From: Gammaproteobacteria bacterium
GTDB taxonomy: Bacteria; Pseudomonadota; Gammaproteobacteria; Burkholderiales; Gallionellaceae
DNA length: 46,634 nt
Direction: 5' to 3'
Assembly: GCA_018819205.1 (NCBI GenBank)
Contig: JAHJQE010000010.1
Coordinates: forward strand, 1 to 46,634
The notes beneath the pieces were generated by a model. It worked only from the letters and a program-made list of their open reading frames with translations. It was not told the origin of the DNA and made no database searches. The translations under genes and the position numbers were made by a program. Shown here one piece after another: positions 15,319 to 24,701 of this stretch. Position 1 is the stretch's first letter, and each line of letters begins with the position of its first letter.

Positions 15319-16301
15319 TATTCTTCGTCGAACAGCATCTGCAAGCGCAGCCAGAGTAGCGGATCCATGGCGTAGCTTTGTGCATGCCGGAAATGCAGTT
15401 GCGGATTGAATTCAAAGAACAACCAGCGCCGGTTCAATTGACGACGGTACAGCAGTGAAAGCACGGCATCGTCCAGCATGGATTGTGGTTTGCTGACGCC
15501 AATCAGACTGAGCTGATATTGCAGTGCGCGTTTCTCGTCCAGCGAGTGGAATATGGTGAAGTCCTGCTGCAGATCGAAGCGCTGCGGCAGGTGTAGCCAT
15601 GTCACACTGCTGGTGGCACGGAACAGCGTCTGCGCTGCCAAAGGGCGTTCGAAGTCGACCTGCGAGGTCTCCCCCAGACCGGACTGGCTGAACCAATACA
15701 GCGATTGCGCCGGTTTCATGCGCCATTCACCCAGCGGAACGACAAGGCTCGCACGCGTACGGGCGAACGGTTCCAGCGGCGCATGCAGTTTGACACCGAC
15801 ATCGGCACTGGTGTGCCACACCTGTTCCTCGCTCTTTTCCACCCGCAGTGCCAGGCCGTATTCACCCGGCGCACGGAAGGGGCCGATAAGTTGTGCCTGA
15901 TTCTGGGGAGAGGCGCCAGCGCCGGCAGTGTTCTGCTCGGGATCACTTTCCAGCAGCAGATGCATGCGATGCTCTGTCGAGGGGAGGTGTAGTTTGATAC
16001 GCCCCGACAGTGAAGTGTCACGTTGGCCGCCGGACTGCATCAGCTCATTGAGATCCAACTGGAACACGCTGCGATTGCTTTCCTGGAAATTGCGTTCATC
16101 GCCGAAGAATCGATCCAGACCGGTGATCAGCCTGACAAAATGCTGCGACACGTATTCTCTTGTTACATCAGCCTGTTGCATGCCGGAATCGGCCAACTCC
16201 GGGAGCGGGTTGTCCATGGCCGAAGCCGCCGATACAGGCAGGCAGATAGCTGCCCACAGGCAGGCCGCATGGAATATTGGTTTCTGTAACAGATGGCGCA
16301 T
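15318..16301 (-). CDS. Exported protein of unknown function, possibly an outer-membrane barrel
   Basis: I do not recognise the family. The ATG at 16301 gives 327 aa with a clear Sec signal (MRHLLQKPIFHAACLWAAIC, cleavage likely after ASA). The mature part begins with a helical DRFFGDERNFQESNRSVFQLDL segment. After it come alternating hydrophobic/polar stretches (GRIKLHLPST, YGLALRVEKS, TSADVGVKLHA, ARTRASLVVPL, SLYWFSQSG, WLFFEFNPQLHFR) that look like beta-hairpins of a barrel. The frame extends to 16412, but that part crosses a terminator and would hide the signal peptide. Confidence 0.6.
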   Translation of the reverse strand: MRHLLQKPIFHAACLWAAICLPVSAASAMDNPLPELADSGMQQADVTREYVSQHFVRLITGLDRFFGDERNFQESNRSVFQLDLNELMQSGGQRDTSLSGRIKLHLPSTEHRMHLLLESDPEQNTAGAGASPQNQAQLIGPFRAPGEYGLALRVEKSEEQVWHTSADVGVKLHAPLEPFARTRASLVVPLGEWRMKPAQSLYWFSQSGLGETSQVDFERPLAAQTLFRATSSVTWLHLPQRFDLQQDFTIFHSLDEKRALQYQLSLIGVSKPQSMLDDAVLSLLYRRQLNRRWLFFEFNPQLHFRHAQSYAMDPLLWLRLQMLFDEE

Positions 16302-16318
16302 GCGGGGATGATACACAG

Positions 16319-16344
16319 AAAAAAAAGCCGGCTTGCGCCGGCTT
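16319..16344 (-). terminator. Intrinsic terminator after rng
   Basis: Read on the minus strand, AAGCCGGC-GCAA-GCCGGCTT (8-bp stem, 4-nt loop) is followed by an unbroken run of T. It lies about 80 bp after the rng stop and closes the long fau-to-rng transcription unit. It ends only 18 bp before the start of the exported-protein gene. Confidence 0.9.
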
Positions 16345-16426
16345 GAAATCGCACTGTTGCTGTTGCCTTGAGTCCGGTTTCCCGCAATCGCAAGAATCCG
16401 GAAGGCTAGCAACTAACGCGCGACCC

Positions 16427-17881
16427 CTACATCAGGATGACATCGTATTGCTCTTGATTGTAAAGTGTCTCGACTTGCAGTGAGACCGGCTTGCCGATGA
16501 AGTCGGATAACTGGGCAAGGCTTTGCGATTCTTCGTCCAGGAACAGGTCGATTACTTGCTGGGAAGCGAGGATGCGGTATTCGCGTGCATTGAACTGGCG
16601 GGCCTCGCGCAGGATCTCGCGCATGATCTGGTAGCAGACGGTCTGTGCGGTCTTGACCTCGCCGCGCCCCTGACAGGTGGGGCAGGGTTCGCACAGCACG
16701 TGCGCCAGGCTCTCCCGTGTGCGTTTGCGCGTCATTTCGACCAATCCCAGGGAAGAGAAGCCGTTGACGTTGATGCGTGTGCGATCCAGTGCCAGCATCT
16801 TGCGGAACTCCTCCAGCACGCCGTCGCGATGTTCCTGGCTGTCCATGTCGATGAAGTCGCAGATGATGATGCCGCCCAGGTTGCGCAAGCGCAGTTGACG
16901 CGCGATGACCTGTGCCGCTTCCAGATTGGTCTTGAAAATGGTGTCGTCGAAGTTACGGCCGCCGACAAAGCCGCCGGTGTTCACATCGATGGTGGTGAGC
17001 GCCTCGGTCTGGTCGATGATCAGGTAGCCGCCCGACTTGAGGTTGACGCGTTTGGACAGTGCCGATTCGATCTCGTCTTCGATGCCGTACAGGTCGAACA
17101 AGGGGCGCGTGCCGATGTAGTGGCTCAATTTACCCAGTGCGGCGCTGCTGAAGTCGGCCGCGAAGGCCTGCATGCGCTGGTGCGTGTCGCGTGAATCGAT
17201 CAGGATGCGCGAGGAGTCCGGGCTGACAAAATCGCGCAGCACGCGCAAACTGATATCCAGCTCTTTGTACAGCAGTGCCGGCGCGCCCAGCTGTTTCGCC
17301 TGTTGTTGCAACTTGTCCCACAACTTGTCCAGATAGGCCACGTCGGCGCGCATCTCTTCGTCCGTAGATCCCTCAGCCATGGTGCGGATGATGTAGCCGC
17401 CGCCATGTTCGGGAGGGAGCAACTGCTGCAGGCGCGCGCGCAGGGTCTCGCGCTCTTCCTCGTTCTCTATGCGTTGCGATACGCCGATGTGCGCTTCCTG
17501 CGGCAGGTAGACCAGCAGCCGACCGGCGAAGCTCAATTGTGTGGAAAGGCGCGCGCCCTTGCTGCCGATCGGGTCCTTGATCACCTGCGCCAGCACACTC
17601 TGTCCTTCGAACAGTACTTTTTCGATGGGTTTGGCCGCGTCGCCGTTGATGCGGTTCTCCCAGATGTCGGCCACGTGCAGGAAAGCGGACCGTTCCAGGC
17701 CGATGTCGATGAAGGCGGACTGCATACCGGGCAGCACGCGCTTCACCTTGCCGACGTAGACGTTGCCGACCAGGCCGCGCTGGCTGCCGCGTTCGATGTG
17801 CAATTCCTGAACCACGCCCTGCTGCATCACGGCGACGCGCGTCTCCTGCGGGGTGACGTTGATCAGTATCTCTTCGTTCAT
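16427..17881 (-). CDS. rng: Ribonuclease G
   Basis: The 484-aa length fits RNase G (E. coli 489) and not the longer RNase E. It has an S1 domain (about 36-120; GNVYVGKVKRVLPGMQSAFIDIG), the metal-binding catalytic aspartates D299 (TIDVNTG) and D342 (IICDFIDMD), and the Zn-link CPTC (400-403). It processes the 5' end of 16S rRNA and degrades some mRNAs. It is last in the minus-strand run and overlaps maf by 4 nt. Confidence 0.95.
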   Translation of the reverse strand: MNEEILINVTPQETRVAVMQQGVVQELHIERGSQRGLVGNVYVGKVKRVLPGMQSAFIDIGLERSAFLHVADIWENRINGDAAKPIEKVLFEGQSVLAQVIKDPIGSKGARLSTQLSFAGRLLVYLPQEAHIGVSQRIENEEERETLRARLQQLLPPEHGGGYIIRTMAEGSTDEEMRADVAYLDKLWDKLQQQAKQLGAPALLYKELDISLRVLRDFVSPDSSRILIDSRDTHQRMQAFAADFSSAALGKLSHYIGTRPLFDLYGIEDEIESALSKRVNLKSGGYLIIDQTEALTTIDVNTGGFVGGRNFDDTIFKTNLEAAQVIARQLRLRNLGGIIICDFIDMDSQEHRDGVLEEFRKMLALDRTRINVNGFSSLGLVEMTRKRTRESLAHVLCEPCPTCQGRGEVKTAQTVCYQIMREILREARQFNAREYRILASQQVIDLFLDEESQSLAQLSDFIGKPVSLQVETLYNQEQYDVILM

Positions 17882-18498
17882 GAGGTGGAGACTCCGAAAG
17901 ATTGCAGCAATTCTACCGTTTCACACAAAGGCAGTCCCATCACGCCTGTGTAGCTGCCGTCGATATGCTTTATGAAAGCACCGGCGGCGCCCTGGATGCC
18001 ATAGGCGCCAGCTTTGTCGTGGGCCTCGCCGGTCAACAGGTAGCGGCGGATACGTGCCTCGCTCAGTTCGGCGAAAGTGATAGTGGTGGTCGACAGTCGC
18101 ATCTCCAGCCTGTTTTCGAGGACGACAGCGACGGCTGTGAGTACCTGATGGCTTGTGCCGGACAGTTCGCTCAATATCTGTAAGGCATGTTCGTTGTTGA
18201 CCGGCTTGCCGATGATCTTGCCGTTCACGGTGACAGTGGTGTCCGCTGCCAGTACCGGATGAATGCGCAACTTGCGCAGCATCAGCGCTTCCCAGCCGGC
18301 CTCGGCCTTTTCACGGCAGATGCGCTGCACATAGTCGGCGGGGAGTTCGCCTTCTAGCGGCGTTTCGTCCACTTGTATTCCGCGGCGTGGGTCGTTGCGC
18401 AACAGCAGCGGGTCGAAACGCACGCCGATCTGTTTGAGCAGTTCACGGCGGCGCGGACTTTGCGAGGCGAGATAGATGCGTGAGTGGCTGAGGCTCAT
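17878..18498 (-). CDS. maf: Maf family nucleoside triphosphate pyrophosphatase
   Basis: The 206-aa product shows the Maf signature IYLASQSPRRRELLKQIG at the N-terminus. It also has DETP, REKAEAG, VLAADTTVTVNGKIIGKPVN (catalytic Asp) and AGAYGIQGAAGAFIKHIDGSYTGVMGLPL. Maf proteins hydrolyse dTTP/UTP or modified nucleotides, a house-cleaning role. The maf-rng overlap (4 nt) is common in proteobacteria. Confidence 0.93.
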   Translation of the reverse strand: MSLSHSRIYLASQSPRRRELLKQIGVRFDPLLLRNDPRRGIQVDETPLEGELPADYVQRICREKAEAGWEALMLRKLRIHPVLAADTTVTVNGKIIGKPVNNEHALQILSELSGTSHQVLTAVAVVLENRLEMRLSTTTITFAELSEARIRRYLLTGEAHDKAGAYGIQGAAGAFIKHIDGSYTGVMGLPLCETVELLQSFGVSTS

Positions 18499-18511
18499 GG
18501 CTGACCTTGGT

Positions 18512-18982
18512 TCATTCTCTATGGTAGGGGTGATTGTGCATCAGCGAGTGTGCGCGATAAAGCTGCTCGGCCAGCAGCACGCGCACCATGCCGTGCGGGA
18601 GAGTGAAGGCTGACAGCGCCATCAGTTGCCGCGCGCGCTGTTTGACCGATGCGTGCAGGCCGTCGGCACCGCCGATGATGAAGGCGACATCGCCGCCCTG
18701 TTGCATCCAGTCTTTCAGCTGCTGCGCCAATTGTTTGGTGGTGGGGGTTGCACCGTGCTCGTCGAGCGCGATGCAGTGTGCGGAGGCGGGCAGGGCAGCC
18801 AGGATGCGCTGCGCCTCGGCCTCCATGATCTGTGCGGTGGTCTTGCCGGTAGTGCGCGGTTCCGGTTTGATCTCGACCAGCGAGATGCTCGCCTCGCGCG
18901 GCATGCGCTTGGCGTATTCGTTGAAACCCTCTGTGATCCACGCGGGCATCTTGTTGCCCACCGCGAGGATCATCAGTTTCAT
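18512..18982 (-). CDS. rlmH: 23S rRNA (pseudouridine1915-N3)-methyltransferase RlmH
   Basis: With the ATG at 18982 the protein is 156 aa (E. coli 155). It begins [20 protein letters not shown]. The SPOUT knot regions are [33 protein letters not shown] and the C-terminal [29 protein letters not shown]. It modifies helix 69 of the ribosome. The frame extends 13 codons further upstream, inside rsfS, but the family begins here. It overlaps rsfS by 4 nt. Confidence 0.95.
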   Translation of the reverse strand: MKLMILAVGNKMPAWITEGFNEYAKRMPREASISLVEIKPEPRTTGKTTAQIMEAEAQRILAALPASAHCIALDEHGATPTTKQLAQQLKDWMQQGGDVAFIIGGADGLHASVKQRARQLMALSAFTLPHGMVRVLLAEQLYRAHSLMHNHPYHRE

Positions 18983-19332
18983 TTGCCGGTTTGGGCGCGC
19001 AGCTTGGGTTGGACGCCCCACAATTCTTCAAGGTTGTAATAGGCACGCACCGCAGGTTGCATGATGTGCACCACCACGTCGCCCAGGTCGACCAGCACCC
19101 ATTCGCCGCTGTCTCCGCCCTCGACGCCGATCACTTCCTCGCCGAGTTCCTTGAGTTTCTTTTCCACCTGGTCGGCAAGCGCCTTGGTCTGGCGTGTGGA
19201 TTGTGCGCTGGCGATCACCATCGCTTCGAACAGCGAGTTGAACTTGCGCGTGTCGATGACTTCGATGTCCATCGCCTTGATGTCTTCCAGTGCCGCCACG
19301 ACTGCGGCGGTCTTGTCTTTTACGTTCAGCAT
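18979..19332 (-). CDS. rsfS: Ribosome silencing factor RsfS
   Basis: This 117-aa RsfS/Iojap-family protein contains [33 protein letters not shown] near residues 21-53 and [29 protein letters not shown] near 77-105. It binds L14 (uL14) and blocks 50S-30S joining when nutrients are short. It overlaps nadD by 7 nt and rlmH by 4 nt, the usual nadD-rsfS-rlmH cluster. Confidence 0.95.
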   Translation of the reverse strand: MLNVKDKTAAVVAALEDIKAMDIEVIDTRKFNSLFEAMVIASAQSTRQTKALADQVEKKLKELGEEVIGVEGGDSGEWVLVDLGDVVVHIMQPAVRAYYNLEELWGVQPKLRAQTGK

Positions 19333-19988
19333 GTTGAGTAGGTCTGATTGGTTTGAATATGGTGGGCTACGGCATCGGGTACCAGATAGCGGATGTTCTT
19401 GCCCTCTGCACTGCGGCGGCGGATGTCAGTGGATGATATCTCCAGCGCAGGCATGTCGGCGACGAAGATCGCGCCGGCTGGTGTCTCGTGCAGTGCTTGT
19501 GCACCCGGCGCGAGACGCGCGCGGTATTCGGTCTGCAGTGCATCATCGGCCTGGGCGATCGCATTGCCCAGCGGTAATCCGCCTGCGCGTTGCAGCACCA
19601 CGATGTGTGCCAGATCGAACAGCTGCCGCCATTCGTGCCAGGTGTGCAGTTGCAGGAAAGCATCGCCGCCGAGTATCAGGCACAGCGGTTGCTGGGCACC
19701 CAGTTCTGCACGCAGCGTCTTAAGCGTGTCGACGGTATAGCAGGGATCGGTGCGGAACACTTCGCGCGTATCCACCACTAAGTCAGGGTGACCGGTCACC
19801 GCCAGCCGCACCATCTCCCATCGTGCCTTGGCGGGTGCTTGTGGAGCGGGGCGATGCGGCGGCGTTCCGCTGGGTATGAAGCGCACTTGAGACATACCGC
19901 ACTGTTCCAGCGCCTCCTGCGCGATACGCAGATGTCCATGATGGATGGGATCGAACGTACCGCCCAGGATGCCGATCGGCTGTGCCAC
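19326..19988 (-). CDS. nadD: Nicotinate-nucleotide adenylyltransferase NadD
   Basis: The 220-aa product has the nucleotidyltransferase signature GILGGTFDPIHHGHLRIA (residues 6-23), PSGTPPHR, YTVDTLKTLR, LGGDAF and the ISSTDIRRR motif at the C-terminal side. It makes NaAD in NAD synthesis. It starts 3 nt after the aceF stop, so it is probably co-transcribed with the pyruvate dehydrogenase genes. Confidence 0.95.
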   Translation of the reverse strand: MAQPIGILGGTFDPIHHGHLRIAQEALEQCGMSQVRFIPSGTPPHRPAPQAPAKARWEMVRLAVTGHPDLVVDTREVFRTDPCYTVDTLKTLRAELGAQQPLCLILGGDAFLQLHTWHEWRQLFDLAHIVVLQRAGGLPLGNAIAQADDALQTEYRARLAPGAQALHETPAGAIFVADMPALEISSTDIRRRSAEGKNIRYLVPDAVAHHIQTNQTYSTC

Positions 19989-19991
19989 TGC

Positions 19992-21278
19992 TCAGACAGC
20001 CAGCCGGCGCACGTCTGCCAGCACGTGCGCCAGATAGGTGGTGAAGCGCGCACCGGCTGCACCGTCGATCACGCGGTGGTCGTAGGACAGCGACAGCGGC
20101 AGCATCAGGCGCGGCACGAACTCGCCGTCCTTCCACACCGGTTTCATGCTGGAACGCGACACGCCGAGGATGGCCACTTCCGGCGCATTGATGATGGGCG
20201 TGAACGAGGTGCCGCCGATACCGCCCAGGCTGGAGATGGTGAAGCCGCCGCCCTGCATGTCGGCAGCGGTGATCTTCTTGTCGCGCGCGCGCGCGCTGAC
20301 TTCCATCAGCTCCTGCGCCAGTTGAGCTATGCCTTTCTGGTCCACGTCGCGGATCACTGGCACCATCAAACCGTCGGGCGTATCCACCGCGACGCCGATG
20401 TGGATGTATTTCTTCACGATCAGGTTCTCGCCGCTCGCGTCCAGCGAGGCGTTGAAATCCGGGAAGTGCTTCAGTGTCACGGCGACCGCCTTGAGCATGA
20501 AGGCCAGAGGCGTGATCTTGATGCCCTGCTTGGCGTACTCCTCGTTGAGCTGTTTGCGGAAGGCTTCCAGTTCGCTGGTATCAGCCTCTTCGAACTGCGT
20601 GACATGCGGGATCATCACCCAGTTGCGGTGCAGGTTGGCGCCGGAGATCTTCTTGATGCGCGACAGCGGCTTGGATTCGATCGCGCCGAACTTGGCGAAA
20701 TCCACATCCGGCCACGGCAGCAGGCCGGGCAACGCACCACCGCCAGTGCTCGCGCCACCACCGGCCAGCGATTGCTTGACGAAGTTCTGCACGTCGTCTT
20801 TCGTGATGCGACCTTTGTCCGCACTACCTTTTACCCGTGTCAGATCGACACCGAGTTCGCGTGCGAAGCGACGGATGGATGGGCTGGCGTGTGCATTGCC
20901 GCCGCCGGAAACAGCTGCAGGCGCTGCAGCAACAACTGGTGCAGCGACCGTCGCCGGTTTCGCAGCGGGTGCTGTCGCAACAGGTGCAGCCTGTGGCGCG
21001 GACGCGGACGGAGCGGCGGCAGCCGGCGCTGCACTAGCAGCGGCTTCGATCAGTGCGATCAGATCGCCTTCCGACACCTTGTCGCCGACCTTGACCTTCA
21101 GTTCCGTCACCACGCCGTCGAACGGCGCGGGCACATCCATGGTGGCCTTGTCGGTCTCCAGTGTGATCAGCGTCTGTTCGGCCGTGACTTTCTCGCCGGC
21201 CTTCACGCCTATTTCAATGATTTCGACACCTTTGAAACCGCCGATGTCCGGTACCAATACGTTCTTGATTTCTGCCAC
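19992..21278 (-). CDS. aceF: Pyruvate dehydrogenase E2 (dihydrolipoamide acetyltransferase)
   Basis: The 428-aa E2 has one lipoyl domain (residues 1-75, lipoyl-lysine K44 in [11 protein letters not shown]) and a long Ala/Pro/Val linker (about 88-130). A peripheral-subunit-binding domain follows ([21 protein letters not shown]), then the catalytic domain ending with [15 protein letters not shown] (active-site His). E. coli AceF has three lipoyl domains; one is normal for many betaproteobacteria. It follows aceE by 14 nt. No E3 (lpd) gene follows within this window. Confidence 0.95.
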   Translation of the reverse strand: MAEIKNVLVPDIGGFKGVEIIEIGVKAGEKVTAEQTLITLETDKATMDVPAPFDGVVTELKVKVGDKVSEGDLIALIEAAASAAPAAAAPSASAPQAAPVATAPAAKPATVAAPVVAAAPAAVSGGGNAHASPSIRRFARELGVDLTRVKGSADKGRITKDDVQNFVKQSLAGGGASTGGGALPGLLPWPDVDFAKFGAIESKPLSRIKKISGANLHRNWVMIPHVTQFEEADTSELEAFRKQLNEEYAKQGIKITPLAFMLKAVAVTLKHFPDFNASLDASGENLIVKKYIHIGVAVDTPDGLMVPVIRDVDQKGIAQLAQELMEVSARARDKKITAADMQGGGFTISSLGGIGGTSFTPIINAPEVAILGVSRSSMKPVWKDGEFVPRLMLPLSLSYDHRVIDGAAGARFTTYLAHVLADVRRLAV

Positions 21279-21292
21279 GTCGTTCTCCTCGA

Positions 21293-23947
21293 TTACACCG
21301 TGGTGGGATTCGGCTTGTCAGCGTCGATCTGGTATTGCTTGATCGCCTTGCTGACCACACTCGCATCGATGCTGCCTGCGTCTGCCAGCGCTTTCAGTGC
21401 TGCGACGGCCACGTAGTAGCGATCAACTTCGAAGAACTCGCGCAACTTGCGACGGAAGTCGGAACGGCCGAAACCGTCCGTACCCAAGGTCTTGTACTGC
21501 GCCTTCACATAAGGACGGATCTGGTCCGGATAGGATCGGATGTAGTCGGTCGCGGCGACGACGGGTGTGTTTGCATCCAGACACTGTTCGACATAGCTGA
21601 CGCGTGCCTTGGCTTCGGGATGCAACATGTTCCAGCGTTCGCAGTCGATACCTTCGCGGCGCAACTCGTTGAAGCTGGTCACGCTCCACACATCTGAAGA
21701 GATGTCGAAGTCGCGTTCCAGCAGTTCAGCGGCGGCGATGACCTCACGCAGGATGGTGCCGCTGCCCAGCAGTTGTACCTTGGTCTTGGATTTGGCCTTG
21801 GTGCTGCTGAACTTGTACATGCCCTTGATGATGCCTTGCTCGGCACCCTTGGGCATGGCCGGGTGGGTGTAGTTCTCGTTCATCACCGTGAGGTAATAGA
21901 ACACGTCCTGCTGTTCCTGATACATGCGGCGCATACCGTCCTGCACGATCACGGCCAGTTCATAGGCGAACGTGGGGTCGTAGGACATGCAGTTGGGGAT
22001 GGTCGCGGCCATCAGATGGCTGTGGCCGTCCTGATGCTGCAGGCCCTCACCGTTCAGCGTAGTGCGGCCGGCCGTACCGCCGACCAGGAAGCCGCGCGCG
22101 CGCAGGTCGCCCGCCGCATAGGCCAGATCACCGATGCGCTGGAAGCCGAACATGGAGTAATAGATGTAGAACGGGATCATCGCCACGCCATGGTTGGCGT
22201 AAGCGGTCGCGGCGGCGATCCAGTCGGCCATGCCGCCGGCTTCGTTGATGCCTTCCTGCAGGATCTGGCCGGACTCGGATTCCTTGTAGAACATCAGCTG
22301 GTCGGCATCCTGCGGGGTGTACAACTGACCCACCTGCGAGAAGATGCCGAGCTGGCGGAACATGCCTTCCATACCGAAGGTACGTGACTCGTCCGGTACG
22401 ATAGGCACGATCTGCTTGCCGATCGCTTTGTCCTTCACGAGCATGCCGAGCAGGCGCACGAAGGCCATGGTGGTGGAGAACTCGCGATCCTCGCTCGATT
22501 TCAGAAGTGCATCGAAAGCGTCCAGTGTCGGGATGTTGAGCGGGTGTGCCAGCGGTTCGCGTGCCGGGATGTTGCCCATCTTCGCGCCGCGTTCCTTGAG
22601 GTATTTCGCTTCCTGACTGTCGGGCGCCGGGCGCACGAACGGCAGGTTGGGCAGTTGTTCGTCGCTCACCGGGATGTTGAAGCGGTCGCGGAAATGACGC
22701 AGCGATTCGCCTTCCATCTTTTTCTGCTGATGGGTCGGGTTTTGTGCTTCGCCCGATGAACCCATGCCGTATCCCTTCACGGTCTTGGCCAGGATCACGG
22801 TAGGCTGGCCCTTGTGCTTGGTGGCTGCCGAGTAGGCGGCGAACACCTTGAACGGATCATGACCGCCGCGGTTCAGGCGCCAGATCTCGTCGTCGGACAT
22901 GTCTGCCACCAGTTCCAGCAACTCGGGATACTTGCCGAAGAAATGCTGGCGTACATAGGCGCCATCCCTGGACTTGTAGGTCTGGTACTCGCCGTCCACC
23001 ACTTCCATCATGCGTTTCGCCAGCAGGCCGCTCTTGTCCTTGGCCAGCAGGCGGTCCCACCAGCGACCCCATACCACCTTGATCACGTTCCAGCCCGCGC
23101 CGCGGAACACACCTTCCAGTTCCTGGATGATCTTGCCGTTGCCGCGTACCGGGCCGTCCAGACGCTGCAGGTTGCAGTTGATCACGAAGATCAGGTTGTC
23201 CAGACCTTCGCGGCCGGCCATGGAGATCGCACCCAGCGATTCCGGCTCGTCGGTCTCGCCGTCGCCGAGGAATGCCCATACCTTGCGGCCGTCGGTCTGC
23301 GACAGGTTGCGATGCTGCAGATAGCGCATGAAGCGCGCCTGATAGATGGCCATCAGCGGACCCAGACCCATGGACACGGTGGGGAACTGCCAGAAGTTCG
23401 GCATCAGCCACGGGTGCGGATAGGAAGACAGGCCGTCACCGTCCACTTCCTGGCGGAACTTGCGCAGTTGTTCTTCGGACAGGCGGCCTTCGAGGAAGGC
23501 GCGCGCATAGATGCCGGGCGAGCAGTGGCCCTGGAAATACACCAGGTCGCCGCCGTGATCCTTGGTCTGGCCGCGGAAGAAATGGTTGAAGCCTACGTCA
23601 TACAAGGTGGCGGCCGAAGCGAAGCTGGCGATGTGGCCGCCCAGCTCGGAAGATTCCTTGTTCGCGTTCAGGATGATCGCCATCGCGTTCCAGCGCGTCA
23701 GCGCGCGAATGCGGTGCTCAAGTTCATGGTTGCCTGGCGAGCGCTCTTCCTTGTCCACCGGGATGGTGTTGACGTAGGGCGTGGTGGCGCTGATCGGCAT
23801 ATCGTCGCCGGCCAGCCGTGCATGGTTGATCAATTGATCAAGCAGGAAGTGGGCGCGTTGCGCGCCTCCTTCTTTCAGCACGGACTGGAGCGACTCCAGC
23901 CATTCCTGGGTTTCCTGCGGATCGTGATCGGGTATCTGTGTGGCCAT
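21293..23947 (-). CDS. aceE: Pyruvate dehydrogenase E1 (homodimeric type)
   Basis: At 884 aa it matches the homodimeric AceE family (E. coli 887). Visible motifs include [23 protein letters not shown], the ThDP-binding [32 protein letters not shown] stretch around residues 229-260, and KTVKGYGMG. The C-terminal half holds the transketolase-like pyrimidine domain ([17 protein letters not shown]). It decarboxylates pyruvate and hands the acetyl group to AceF. It starts 3 nt after the fau stop. Confidence 0.97.
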   Translation of the reverse strand: MATQIPDHDPQETQEWLESLQSVLKEGGAQRAHFLLDQLINHARLAGDDMPISATTPYVNTIPVDKEERSPGNHELEHRIRALTRWNAMAIILNANKESSELGGHIASFASAATLYDVGFNHFFRGQTKDHGGDLVYFQGHCSPGIYARAFLEGRLSEEQLRKFRQEVDGDGLSSYPHPWLMPNFWQFPTVSMGLGPLMAIYQARFMRYLQHRNLSQTDGRKVWAFLGDGETDEPESLGAISMAGREGLDNLIFVINCNLQRLDGPVRGNGKIIQELEGVFRGAGWNVIKVVWGRWWDRLLAKDKSGLLAKRMMEVVDGEYQTYKSRDGAYVRQHFFGKYPELLELVADMSDDEIWRLNRGGHDPFKVFAAYSAATKHKGQPTVILAKTVKGYGMGSSGEAQNPTHQQKKMEGESLRHFRDRFNIPVSDEQLPNLPFVRPAPDSQEAKYLKERGAKMGNIPAREPLAHPLNIPTLDAFDALLKSSEDREFSTTMAFVRLLGMLVKDKAIGKQIVPIVPDESRTFGMEGMFRQLGIFSQVGQLYTPQDADQLMFYKESESGQILQEGINEAGGMADWIAAATAYANHGVAMIPFYIYYSMFGFQRIGDLAYAAGDLRARGFLVGGTAGRTTLNGEGLQHQDGHSHLMAATIPNCMSYDPTFAYELAVIVQDGMRRMYQEQQDVFYYLTVMNENYTHPAMPKGAEQGIIKGMYKFSSTKAKSKTKVQLLGSGTILREVIAAAELLERDFDISSDVWSVTSFNELRREGIDCERWNMLHPEAKARVSYVEQCLDANTPVVAATDYIRSYPDQIRPYVKAQYKTLGTDGFGRSDFRRKLREFFEVDRYYVAVAALKALADAGSIDASVVSKAIKQYQIDADKPNPTTV

Positions 23948-23950
23948 CGC

Positions 23951-24550
23951 TTACTCTCTCTCTCGGTTACAACGCAATATTTCGTTTTCCGTCACCAACC
24001 ATTCCACTGCGCGGTCGGTGTCCTCCAGCGGGATGTCTGCGACGACTTGCAGCCCGAATGCGGCAGCGACCAAAGCCGGTCGATGCGGCAAGCGAGCCAG
24101 CAGTCTGTCGTAGAAACCGCCCCCATAGCCCAAGCGCTTCCCGTTTCGGGTGAACGCCACACCGGGTAACAACACGAAATCGATCGTTCCCGGTACTTCT
24201 TCTTTTATACATCGCTCTATCAGCGGTTCGCGTATGCCCCACAAGCCGGGCGCCACGTCGCGCTGCAAATCATTTATCTGATACAAGTCCAGATGCTTGC
24301 TGGCCTTGTTCACGCGGGGCAGTAGAACACGTTTGCCATCGCTCAAAGCCTGCTCCACCCACGTTTCAGTCGCCAGCTCTGCACCGAAGTTCAGGTATCC
24401 CAGCACTGTTGCAGCTTGCCGATATGCAGGCAGACCGCTCACCGAGCGCAGGATGACATTGCTCAGGCGCAACCGTTCAGACGCGGCCAGATTTTCGCGG
24501 GCGGCGATTATACGTTGCCGGAGGGTCTGCTTCCTAGCTTGGATGTTCAT
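23951..24550 (-). CDS. fau: 5-formyltetrahydrofolate cyclo-ligase
   Basis: This 199-aa MTHFS/YgfA family protein starts NIQARKQTLRQRIIAARENL. It has the basic VLLPRVNKASKHLDLYQI segment, IDFVLLPGVAFTRNGKRLGYGGGFYDRLLA (ATP-binding and catalytic loop, near residues 125-155) and ADIPLEDTDRAVEWLVTE. It converts 5-formyl-THF to methenyl-THF. The 150-bp gap upstream is too short for a normal 6S RNA gene, which in many proteobacteria precedes this gene. Confidence 0.92.
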   Translation of the reverse strand: MNIQARKQTLRQRIIAARENLAASERLRLSNVILRSVSGLPAYRQAATVLGYLNFGAELATETWVEQALSDGKRVLLPRVNKASKHLDLYQINDLQRDVAPGLWGIREPLIERCIKEEVPGTIDFVLLPGVAFTRNGKRLGYGGGFYDRLLARLPHRPALVAAAFGLQVVADIPLEDTDRAVEWLVTENEILRCNRERE

Positions 24551-24670
24551 GAGCCCCTATTTGATTGTCTACAATGCGATGAACGCACGCTATTGCTAAT
24601 AAAACAGAGCTTAACTTCGCGGTAATTCACGCAAAACACTCTCGTTGAGGGTGGTGTGTCGCGGACGCGT

Positions 24671-24693
24671 AAAGGCACGGAAATGATCCGTGC
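24671..24693 (-). terminator. Weak intrinsic terminator after ilvA
   Basis: On the minus strand GCACGG(A)/(T)CCGTGC forms a 7-bp stem with a 5-nt loop about 9 bp after the ilvA stop. It is followed by CTTT only, so termination may be partial. Confidence 0.4.
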
Positions 24694-24701
24694 TCACCGC
24701 A

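Noticed and set aside
16302-16412. Longer N-terminus of the exported protein
   Set aside because: It would be encoded across the rng terminator and would bury a clear signal peptide.
20000-21278. Ala/Pro-rich stretch in aceF as a frameshift or assembly artefact
   Set aside because: It is the normal flexible linker between the lipoyl and subunit-binding domains.
24551-24701. Possible 6S RNA gene upstream of fau
   Set aside because: 6S RNA often precedes this gene in proteobacteria, but the gap is only about 150 nt and shows no long rod-like pairing with a central bubble.
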